Source: Acidobacteriota bacterium
GTDB taxonomy: Bacteria > Acidobacteriota > Vicinamibacteria > Marinacidobacterales > Marinacidobacteraceae
Direction: 5' to 3'
DNA length: 64,000 bases
NCBI GenBank assembly: GCA_022826195.1
Contig: JAJDVI010000012.1
Location: 135,583-199,582, forward strand
Made by a program: the position numbers and the translations under genes. The notes under the pieces are model-generated. The model was not told where the DNA came from. It did no database searches and saw only the letters and a list, made by a program, of their open reading frames with translations. Below are positions 1 through 6,459 of this stretch, piece after piece (the first letter of the stretch is position 1; each line of letters starts with the position of its first letter).

Positions 1-276
1 GTTGCCGGCGGGCTGACCGCCGACCACTCAGCCCGGTCGGCAATCCTGCTGGCGGCGCTTACCGGGGTTCGTTATCTCTTGCTCGGGGGCGCGCTGGTTG
101 CGATAATTGCGGTCTGGAACGCCGACGTGATCGGCGTCGTGTGCGGGTTGGGCGCGCCGAACCTGGCCGTCCTGCTGGAACTGCGAAACGGGGGCCTTCG
201 GGCCCTTCGTACACCGCAACCCTCTCTTCCCCCGGATGATCCGGAGGACAGCGAGAACCCCCCGCCGGGCGCCTGA
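1..276 (+). CDS. AtpI-like ATP synthase accessory membrane protein (3' part)
   Basis: Frame 1 is open from the window edge to TGA at 274-276, so the gene is cut at its 5' end. About 91 residues are visible. They contain a hydrophobic stretch (VRYLLLGGALVAIIAVW), a second hydrophobic stretch (VIGVVCGLGAPNLAVLLEL) and a polar proline-rich tail. This matches the C-terminal half of the small AtpI / ATP synthase subunit I proteins, which help assemble the c ring. The main support is context: atpB starts 23 bp downstream and atpE follows. Sequence conservation in this family is low, so the call rests on topology and position. Confidence 0.5.
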   Translation, partial: VAGGLTADHSARSAILLAALTGVRYLLLGGALVAIIAVWNADVIGVVCGLGAPNLAVLLELRNGGLRALRTPQPSLPPDDPEDSENPPPGA

Positions 277-299
277 CCGCACGTCCTCCCGATCCGACC

Positions 300-989
300 A
301 TGGAAATCCACCACTACTCAGCCTTCACCCACCTGATCGAGCAGTGGTTCCAGGTCCATCCGCCGGACCACGTCGTGATGGCGGTGTTCGTGGCGGTCCT
401 GCTGTCGGGGTTTGCGATCCTCTTCCGCCGCCGGATCTCGGTGGAGAACCCCGGCCGGCTCCAGCTGATCCTCGAAACGCTCGTCGGCGGCCTGCTCTCG
501 CTGCTGCGCGAAAACGTGGGTCCGAAGGGCCGGCGGTTCCTGGGCCTCGTGGGCACGCTCGCCCTCTTCATCTGGATCAGCAACCTCTGCGGGCTGGTGC
601 CCTACCTCTCATCCCCCACGGTCAGTATCAACATGCCGGTGGGGTGCGCCATCGTGGCGTTCCTCTACTACAACTACCAGGGGATCCGCGCCCACGGCGC
701 GAAGAAGTACTTCGCCCACTTCCTGGGGCCGAGCCCCTGGCTCGCGATCGTGATGCTGCCGGTCGAGATCATCAGCCATGTCAGCCGCATCCTCTCGCTT
801 TCGGTCCGGCTCTTCGGAAACATTTTCGGCGAGGAGCTGGTCGTCGTGGTGTTGGCGTTCCTGATCCCGTTCGTGGTGCCGCTCCCGATGATGGCCTTCG
901 GCGTCTTCGGCAGCACCCTGCAGGCGTTCGTCTTCACCATGCTCACTGTCATCTACCTCGGTGGCGCGGTCGCGGCCGAGGAACACTGA
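300..989 (+). CDS. atpB: F0F1 ATP synthase subunit a
   Basis: This 229-residue multi-pass protein is the stator channel subunit of F0 and carries ions to and from the c ring. The family signature is clear: SLSVRLFGNIFGEE contains the essential stator arginine (Arg170), followed by two more membrane segments ending YLGGAVAAEEH. Length is normal for bacterial subunit a. It lies between the AtpI-like gene and atpE in the usual I-a-c order. The b, delta, alpha, gamma, beta and epsilon genes do not follow, so the operon is split and those genes must lie elsewhere. Confidence 0.95.
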   Translation: MEIHHYSAFTHLIEQWFQVHPPDHVVMAVFVAVLLSGFAILFRRRISVENPGRLQLILETLVGGLLSLLRENVGPKGRRFLGLVGTLALFIWISNLCGLVPYLSSPTVSINMPVGCAIVAFLYYNYQGIRAHGAKKYFAHFLGPSPWLAIVMLPVEIISHVSRILSLSVRLFGNIFGEELVVVVLAFLIPFVVPLPMMAFGVFGSTLQAFVFTMLTVIYLGGAVAAEEH

Positions 990-1007
990 TCCAAGGAGAA
1001 AACCATC

Positions 1008-1331
1008 GTGTCCAACAAGTTTCGGACGACCCTGCTGGCCGTCTTCGGCGTGCTCGCCGCTTCCCCGGTCTTCGCCCAGGGAGCCTGGGACCCGGTAGTC
1101 AGCCAGTGGGCACTGATTTCGGCGGGTGGCGCGATCGCCATCGCCGCCGCCTTCGGCGCCACGGCGCAGGGACGCGCGGTGGTCGGCGCCTGCGAGAGCC
1201 TCGCCCGGAATCCCGGCGCCGCGCCGCAGATCCGGTTCTCGCTGCTCCTCGGCCTGGTGCTGATCGAGTCGCTCGTCATCTACGCCTTCGTCACCGCGCT
1301 GATCATCTTCTTCGTTCTCTGGAACGGGTAA
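1008..1331 (+). CDS. atpE: F0F1 ATP synthase subunit c with Na+-type ligand set and signal-like N-terminus
   Basis: This is the 107-residue proteolipid that forms the rotor ring. It has a GTG start preceded by AAGGAGAA at 993-1000. Residues 1-24 look like a cleavable signal (LLAVFGVLAASPVFAQG), longer than the usual 80-90 residue c subunit. Two hairpin helices follow, with the loop ARNP between them. The ion site is Glu87. Counting from the loop, Gln54, Glu87, Ser88 and Tyr92 align with Gln32, Glu65, Ser66 and Tyr70 of the Na+-binding Ilyobacter-type c subunit. H+-type rings normally lack the serine. Na+ coupling is inferred, not shown. Confidence 0.93.
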   Translation: MSNKFRTTLLAVFGVLAASPVFAQGAWDPVVSQWALISAGGAIAIAAAFGATAQGRAVVGACESLARNPGAAPQIRFSLLLGLVLIESLVIYAFVTALIIFFVLWNG

Positions 1332-1381
1332 GTCGGAATTGGTGCGAAACGGGCGAACAGCCCGTTTCGCACCAATCCGAC
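1332..1381 (+). terminator. Long hairpin directly after atpE
   Basis: A 16-bp perfect stem (1339-1354 with 1360-1375) closes a 5-base loop GAACA. After one bulged A it extends by six more pairs (1332-1337 with 1376-1381). It begins just after the atpE stop. The following T run is only TTT, so it may terminate transcription or act mainly as an mRNA 3' barrier. Confidence 0.6.
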
Positions 1382-1682
1382 TTTGGGGGAACGCCGGTCT
1401 CCAGACCGGCATAGCCGTTCGCGACCGGTAGCCGTGGATCGGGCGAGAGCCCGGATCCACGGCGGCCGGCGCGTCGGCGTAACCGCGCGACCTAAATCGC
1501 CGTGATGGCGCGTCGCAATCGGCTGAAGCCGGAAGAGGCACAGGTTCGTTCCAACAACCGGTGGACCCAAGGGAGCGCCGGTCTTCAGACCGGCACGCGC
1601 GGGCCCGCAGGCCCGCGGAACCGCACCACCCCACCCTCTTTCGCACCCCACTACCGCCCGGACCGACTGGTAGGGTGAACCC
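1382..1682. repeat. Non-coding stretch with two copies of the double-hairpin repeat
   Basis: No supported gene lies here. Hairpin GCCGGTCT-CC-AGACCGGC sits at 1393-1410, followed by a second hairpin at 1432-1462 built on CCGTGGATC/GATCCACGG. A second unit has GCCGGTCTTCAGACCGGC at 1577-1594 and CGCGGGCCCGCAGGCCCGCG at 1598-1617. The same arrangement, a GCCGG-type hairpin plus a G/C-rich hairpin, recurs in other intergenic gaps of the window. Confidence 0.7.
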
Positions 1683-2732
1683 ATGGTCCGCCCGTTCCTC
1701 TGGGATTCCGAGCGCAAGGTCCTCCACGTCCTGGACCAGCGCCGGCTTCCTTCCGAGACGGTCTGGATCGAGTGTGCTGACGCACACGCAGTCGGGGACG
1801 CCATCCGCGAGATGGCGATTCGGGGGGCTCCGGCCATCGGCATCGCAGCCGCCTACGCGGTGGTGCTCGGGTTTGCCCGCGGCGGCGGGGACTCGCCGGT
1901 CTCCCGGTTCGAGGACCTGGCGGCCGCGCTGCTGAATACCCGGCCCACGGCCGTCAACCTGCGAGCCGCCATCGCGTGCATGCGCGCCCGGTTGGAACCG
2001 CTCGCCACCGCTTCGGCCGCGGAACGGGTGCGTGCGCTCGAGGCCGAGGCGGACCGGATCGCTGCCGAGGACTTGCGGGCGAACCACCGTCTCGGCGCGC
2101 TCGGCGCGAGCCTCCTGCCCGGCGAGGGACCGGCGCGCGTCCTGACCCACTGCAACGCGGGGAGCCTCGCCACCTCGGGCTACGGGACGGCCCTCGGCAT
2201 CGTCCGGGCGTTGGCCGAGTCGGGGCGTGAAGTCGAGGTGTTCGCTTCCGAGACCCGCCCCTATCTCCAGGGCGCCCGGCTCACCGCGTGGGAACTGATG
2301 GCGGACGGCATCCCGGTCACCCTCGTCACCGACGGGATGGTCGGCTCGCTGCTCGCCGCCGGGGACATGGATGCCGTGGTCGTGGGAGCCGACCGGATCG
2401 CGGCGAACGGGGACTCGGCAAACAAGATCGGCACCTACCAGGCCGCGGTCCTCGCGAAGGAACACGGCGTGCCGTTCCTGGTGGCCGCGCCCTTCTCGAG
2501 CGTGGATCTCGAGACGCCGACCGGCGCGGAGATCCCCATCGAGGAACGCGGCCCCGAGGAGGTCGTCGAGATCGCCGGACGGCGGATCGCGCCGGAGGGG
2601 GTTCCCGTCTGGAATCCGGCCTTCGACGTGACCCCGGCCCGCTACATCACCGCCATCGTCACGGAACGGGGCGTCGCCCGCCCGCCGTTCGGTGCGTCCC
2701 TCGCGCGCCTGGCCGGTTTGCAGCGCCAGTGA
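1683..2732 (+). CDS. mtnA: S-methyl-5-thioribose-1-phosphate isomerase
   Basis: This 349-residue enzyme isomerises 5-methylthioribose-1-phosphate to 5-methylthioribulose-1-phosphate in methylthioadenosine salvage. Family motifs are intact: IRGAPAIGIAAAYA near residues 46-59, THCNAGSLATSGYGTALG with the catalytic Cys157, and VGADRIAANGDSANKIGTY with the catalytic Asp237. Related eIF2B-like proteins lack this pair. No mtnB, mtnC or mtnD follows. The only other candidate salvage gene in the window is the RuBisCO-like/cupin fusion about 2 kb downstream on the same strand. Confidence 0.95.
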   Translation: MVRPFLWDSERKVLHVLDQRRLPSETVWIECADAHAVGDAIREMAIRGAPAIGIAAAYAVVLGFARGGGDSPVSRFEDLAAALLNTRPTAVNLRAAIACMRARLEPLATASAAERVRALEAEADRIAAEDLRANHRLGALGASLLPGEGPARVLTHCNAGSLATSGYGTALGIVRALAESGREVEVFASETRPYLQGARLTAWELMADGIPVTLVTDGMVGSLLAAGDMDAVVVGADRIAANGDSANKIGTYQAAVLAKEHGVPFLVAAPFSSVDLETPTGAEIPIEERGPEEVVEIAGRRIAPEGVPVWNPAFDVTPARYITAIVTERGVARPPFGASLARLAGLQRQ

Positions 2733-2774
2733 GTGCTATGTGCTAGCATGATGCCATCACACGTCGAGTGGAGG
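2718..2774 (+). promoter_or_regulatory. Putative promoter/operator of the toxin-antitoxin pair
   Basis: TTGCAG (2718-2723) and TGCTAG (2741-2746) are spaced by 17 bp. The latter lies in the perfect palindrome TGCTAGCA (2741-2748). GGAGG at 2770-2774 precedes the ATG at 2782. FitA/VapB antitoxins bind inverted repeats over their own promoter, so the palindrome is a candidate operator. This is read by eye only. Confidence 0.4.
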
Positions 2775-2781
2775 TCTTGTC

Positions 2782-3018
2782 ATGGGCAGTCTCACGATCC
2801 GAAACCTGGACGACAGTGTGATCCAGGCGCTCAAGGCCGAGGCCAGGGCGAACCAGCGTTCCATGGAGGCGGAGGCCCGGCATGCGCTGACGGAGCGATT
2901 CGACCGGATTCAGCGGATGGTGCGGCTCCGGGAGCGCACCAATGCGCTTTCCCGGCTCACCGAGGGCATTCCACAGACCGATAGCGTCCTGCTGCTGCGC
3001 GAAGACCGTGACCGGTGA
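2782..3018 (+). CDS. FitA/VapB-type ribbon-helix-helix antitoxin
   Basis: This 78-residue protein opens with a ribbon-helix-helix DNA-binding module: strand SLTIRNLDDSVIQALKAEA, then ARANQRSMEAEARHALTERF, typical of FitA-like antitoxins. The C-terminal tail would cap the PIN toxin active site. Its TGA (3016-3018) overlaps the GTG start of the downstream PIN protein, the standard layout of a translationally coupled pair. It probably represses its own promoter through the TGCTAGCA palindrome upstream. Confidence 0.8.
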   Translation: MGSLTIRNLDDSVIQALKAEARANQRSMEAEARHALTERFDRIQRMVRLRERTNALSRLTEGIPQTDSVLLLREDRDR

Positions 3019-3767
3019 GGCTCACGGTTGACGCCAGCGTCGTCGTCAAGTGGTCTGTCGCCGAGGAGTTGGCCGAGGCCGCCAAGCTCCTGCGCGCCCA
3101 CCGGTTGGAGCTGCACGCTCCCGACCTCCTGCTCGCGGAATTCGTGAACGTCCTCTGGAAGAAATCCCGACGAAGGGAAATCCCGGATGTTGAGGGTTAC
3201 CTTGATGAGACACCGCGTCTCAAGGAAGACATCACCCTGCACTCCATGCCCAGCCTGATTGGCCGTGCCGGCCGCATCGCGCTGGCCCTCGACCACCCGG
3301 TCTACGACTGCCTCTACCTCGCCTGTGCGGAGGAGACCGGGTCGTCGCTCGTGACCGCCGACGAGCGGCTCGTGAACAAGGTGGACGCGAGCGCCCTGGC
3401 GATTTCCGTCCGCTATCTGGGTGACCACGACTTCGCCGACGACATCGGGCTGGCGGCGGTGGCGCCCGTGATTGCCCGAGGGACCGTCGAAGGGCTTGCC
3501 GAGGCTTACGATCTCCTGACCGCGACCGGTGAGGCCGATGCTTCGGTCGCGCGCGCCCGCCTCGTCGCGCTGGTTGGCGCCCTCTCGGCGGATGAGCGTC
3601 TCGACCTCCTCGCCCTGGGGTTGTTCGGACAACCGAACGGGCCGGATTGGCGAACCTGCCATGAACAATCCAGCGGCGAACTGGCCGGGGCCGACGTGGA
3701 CCACCTTGTTGGCGGGGGCCGGTTTTGGAGGCGCGGGGTCGAGCGCCTGTTCGACGCTGCTCGATAA
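3015..3767 (+). CDS. VapC-like PIN ribonuclease with C-terminal DUF3775-like extension
   Basis: This 250-residue protein has an N-terminal PIN domain (about 1-136) with the four expected acidic residues: Asp6 in VDASVVVKW, Glu42 in AEFVNVL, Asp98 in HPVYDCLYLA and Asp116 in TADERL. VapC toxins are normally about 130-145 residues. The extra 110 residues include VALVGALSADERLDLLALGL, which resembles the core of DUF3775 (LN-DE-x-D-L-x-AL-x-x-G), with a GVERLF tail like that family's end. The domain assignment is from memory of the family pattern. The neighbouring antitoxin and GTGA overlap support a toxin role. Confidence 0.75.
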   Translation: MRLTVDASVVVKWSVAEELAEAAKLLRAHRLELHAPDLLLAEFVNVLWKKSRRREIPDVEGYLDETPRLKEDITLHSMPSLIGRAGRIALALDHPVYDCLYLACAEETGSSLVTADERLVNKVDASALAISVRYLGDHDFADDIGLAAVAPVIARGTVEGLAEAYDLLTATGEADASVARARLVALVGALSADERLDLLALGLFGQPNGPDWRTCHEQSSGELAGADVDHLVGGGRFWRRGVERLFDAAR

Positions 3768-3772
3768 CTGCC

Positions 3773-4837
3773 ATGCTCATCCTCGGGATCGAGACGTCCT
3801 GCGACGAAACCTCGGCGGCAGTCGTCGAAGACGGCCGGCGCATCCTTTCGAACGTCGTGTCGTCCCAGGTCGCCCAGCACGCGCAGTTCGGAGGGGTGGT
3901 GCCCGAGATCGCTTCCCGGCAGCACCTCCTGAACCTGTCGCCCGTTGTGCAGCAGGCGCTCGAGGACGCCGGGATCAAGATGGACGACGTCGAAGCGGTA
4001 GCGGTGACGAACGGACCGGGGCTGATCGGGGCCCTGCTGGCCGGCGTCTCGTTCGCCAAGGCGTTTGCCTTCGCGCGCGGGATTCCGCTGGTGGGCGTGG
4101 ATCACATCGAAGGGCACATCCGGGCGTGCTACCTCGAGGACGGCGAGGTTCCCCATCCGGCGCTTGCGCTCGTGGTCTCCGGCGGGCACACGAACCTCTT
4201 CCTGCTCGAGGCCGAGAGTTCCTACCGGCTGCTCGGCAAGACCCGCGACGACGCCGCGGGCGAGGCCTACGACAAGCTCGCCAAACGGCTCGGCCTCGGG
4301 TATCCGGGCGGGCCGATCCTCGACCGGTTGGCGCAGCGGGGCGACGCGAACCGCCACCGCTTCTCGCTCCCGCACTTTTCGGACGGGGCAAAGCTGGACT
4401 TCAGTTTCTCGGGGCTCAAGACCCAGGTTCTCCGGCTTATCGAGCACGAGGGCATCGAGCCGCTGGCTGATGGCGAGGACCCGTTCGACCGCGAAGACCT
4501 CCGCGATCTGGCGGCCAGCTTCCAGTCGGCGGTCGTCCGCGCCCTGCGCCGGTCGATGGACCGGGCGCTTCGCATGTTCGAAGCGAAGGCCGTGCTGTTG
4601 ACGGGCGGGGTCGCGGCCAACTCGGCCCTGCGGGCCAACTTCCAGGCGCTCGGCGAGGAGCGCGGCCTGCCCGTCTTCTATCCCACCATCGCCCTCTCTA
4701 CCGACAACGCCGCGATGATCGCGGCCGCCGGCCACCTGGCGCTCCTCCGGGGCGAGACCGCGGGCCCGGACCTCACCGCCGACACCGAACTGCGGCTGGG
4801 CGAGACCGGGCCGCGCCGCTCCCGGCGCCACCGCTGA
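3773..4837 (+). CDS. tsaD: tRNA N6-adenosine threonylcarbamoyltransferase
   Basis: This 354-residue Kae1/Qri7-family enzyme transfers threonylcarbamoyl to A37 of ANN-decoding tRNAs, working with TsaB and TsaE. The ATG at 3773 gives the canonical N-terminus MLILGIETSCDETSAAVV; an in-frame GTG 48 bp upstream adds unrelated residues. The metal site motif HIEGH (His111, His115) is present, as are GGVVPEIASRQH, VSGGHTNLFL, the ATP-site TGGVAANSALR and the C-terminal STDNAAMIA. It starts 5 bp after the PIN gene, and 8 bp separate its stop from the RuBisCO-like gene. Confidence 0.95.
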   Translation: MLILGIETSCDETSAAVVEDGRRILSNVVSSQVAQHAQFGGVVPEIASRQHLLNLSPVVQQALEDAGIKMDDVEAVAVTNGPGLIGALLAGVSFAKAFAFARGIPLVGVDHIEGHIRACYLEDGEVPHPALALVVSGGHTNLFLLEAESSYRLLGKTRDDAAGEAYDKLAKRLGLGYPGGPILDRLAQRGDANRHRFSLPHFSDGAKLDFSFSGLKTQVLRLIEHEGIEPLADGEDPFDREDLRDLAASFQSAVVRALRRSMDRALRMFEAKAVLLTGGVAANSALRANFQALGEERGLPVFYPTIALSTDNAAMIAAAGHLALLRGETAGPDLTADTELRLGETGPRRSRRHR

Positions 4838-4845
4838 GTTCCGAG

Positions 4846-6402
4846 GTGCCCGATCCCGGCCGGGTCACTGCCGTCTACCGGACCCAACCGGGCTCCGTCG
4901 CGCCGGAAGAGTTGGCGCGCCTCATCGCCATCGAGCAGACGGTCGAGATCCCCGAGGCGCTCATTCCGCCGGGGAGGATCCAGGACGAAGTCGTCGGCCG
5001 GGTCGAATCGGTGACGCCCGAACCCGAGGACCCGGGCGCGCACCGCATCACGATCAGCTACGGAGCCGAGCTGGCCGGGGACCTCTTCGGACTCCTGGCG
5101 GTCGCGATCGGCAACGCCCCGATGTACGGCGGGGTGCGGCTCACGGAACTGCAGCCGCCGCGAGCGCTGCTCGAAGCGCTGCCGGGTCCCAACCACGGGG
5201 TGGAGGGAGTGCGGCGGCTATGCGGGGTGCTGGGACGGCCTCTCCTCGCCACCGCGCTCAAACCGCAGGGCTCCAGCGTGGCGGAGCTGGCCGCCATCGG
5301 AGAAGCGTTTGCCCGTGGCGGCGGCGACCTGGTGAAGGACGACCAGAACCTGACCGACGACTTCGAGGCCTTTCGAGGCCGCGTTACGGCATGTGCGGAA
5401 GCCGTGGAGCGCGGCAACCAGGCAACCGGGCGCCGGTGCCTCTACCTCCCCCACGCCGGCGCCCGCGCCGAAGAACTCGAGCGGTACGTCGAGTTCGTCG
5501 CCGAATCCGGGCTCCCCGGAGTCCTCATCTGCCCGATGATCACCGGACTCGACACGATGCGCGCCCTGGTGGAGCGCTATCCGTTGATCTTCATGGCGCA
5601 TCCCTCCCTGACCGGGGCGTACACCCACGCTCCCGGCCACGGAGTGGCCCACGGGGTCCTCCTGGGGACCCTGTTCCGGCTGGCCGGCGCCGACATCTCG
5701 GTGTTTCCGGACGCGGGCGGACGTTTTCGCTACACGGAGGCCGAGTGCGCGGGAATCACCGGGCGGCTCCGCGAACCGCTCGGAGCGCTCCGCCCGGCCT
5801 GGCCGTCCCCGGCCGGCGGGATGGGCCCGGCGGATGTCGGCCGCATCTGCACGACCTACGGCCCGGACACCGTGCTGCTCATCGGCGGCGCCCTGCTGGG
5901 CCATCCGGAGGGCATCGAGGCGGGGACCCGCGAGATCCTCGACCGGATTCGCGAGGTCCATCCGGAGGTCTCCATCGAGCCCGCGGACCCTCCACGGCCC
6001 TCCCTGCCGGAACCACGCCGGCTCGCCTTCCGCCGGGACTGGAACTGGGAGGGCCGGGACAGTTCTCCCTACAAGGACGCCGGCGACCTCACCTTCCGGG
6101 GGGTGCGGCGGGTCGAGCTGGTCGGCAAGTTCGGGGAGCGCACGCGCTCCGATCTGCGCTACTTCGAGGTCGAGCCCGGCGGCCACACGAGTCTCGAGAA
6201 GCACGTCCACACCCACGTCGTCATCGGCGCCCGCGGGGAGGGGGTCCTCCTGCTCGGAGACCGGCGGATGCCGCTCCGCCAGCTGGACGTCGCCTGCGTC
6301 GGCCCCCTGGAGTCCCACCAGTTGCGGAACGAGACCGAGGAACCTTTCGGGTTCTTCTGCGTGGTGGACCACGACCGCGACCGCCCGATGCGGGCGGGAT
6401 AG
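4846..6402 (+). CDS. RuBisCO-like protein (form IV) fused to a C-terminal cupin domain
   Basis: This 518-residue protein starts at GTG. Residues 1-130 form the RuBisCO N-terminal domain and about 131-375 the barrel. Recognisable sites are ATALKPQG (Lys139), GGGDLVKDDQN (Lys164, the carbamylated-lysine position, with Gln167 where Glu is usual), AHPSLTGAY (His252) and LLIGGALLGHPEG (347-356). The loop-6 region reads PAGGMGPADVG with no lysine, so this is not a true RuBisCO. Residues about 425-515 are a cupin: EVEPGGHTSLEKHVHTHV with His453, His455 and His457, and SHQLRN (His491). In Rhodospirillum rubrum separate RuBisCO-like and cupin enzymes turn 5-methylthioribulose-1-P into 1-deoxyxylulose-5-P. 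Here both could be one chain, and mtnA nearby would supply the substrate (inference). Confidence 0.85.
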   Translation: MPDPGRVTAVYRTQPGSVAPEELARLIAIEQTVEIPEALIPPGRIQDEVVGRVESVTPEPEDPGAHRITISYGAELAGDLFGLLAVAIGNAPMYGGVRLTELQPPRALLEALPGPNHGVEGVRRLCGVLGRPLLATALKPQGSSVAELAAIGEAFARGGGDLVKDDQNLTDDFEAFRGRVTACAEAVERGNQATGRRCLYLPHAGARAEELERYVEFVAESGLPGVLICPMITGLDTMRALVERYPLIFMAHPSLTGAYTHAPGHGVAHGVLLGTLFRLAGADISVFPDAGGRFRYTEAECAGITGRLREPLGALRPAWPSPAGGMGPADVGRICTTYGPDTVLLIGGALLGHPEGIEAGTREILDRIREVHPEVSIEPADPPRPSLPEPRRLAFRRDWNWEGRDSSPYKDAGDLTFRGVRRVELVGKFGERTRSDLRYFEVEPGGHTSLEKHVHTHVVIGARGEGVLLLGDRRMPLRQLDVACVGPLESHQLRNETEEPFGFFCVVDHDRDRPMRAG

Positions 6403-6459
6403 GGGCGAGGACCTCGGTTTCCGGGCGCGCACCGCGCTCCGGAGCCGGCAGGCCCGTCC

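Noticed and set aside
1391-1620. CRISPR-like array after atpE
   Set aside because: The repeats are inverted hairpins, unequal in sequence and spacing, with no regular spacers and no cas genes. They belong to the dispersed repeat family.
609-2465. Very long open frame antisense to atpB, atpE and mtnA
   Set aside because: It runs opposite three clear genes, has no recognisable motif, and such frames are common in G+C-rich DNA where stops are rare. Similar antisense frames at 11314-13932, 41186-43297 and 43188-46814 were rejected for the same reason.
3725-3772. Upstream in-frame start for tsaD
   Set aside because: The extra 16 residues are not TsaD-like and overlap the PIN gene. ATG 3773 gives the canonical N-terminus.
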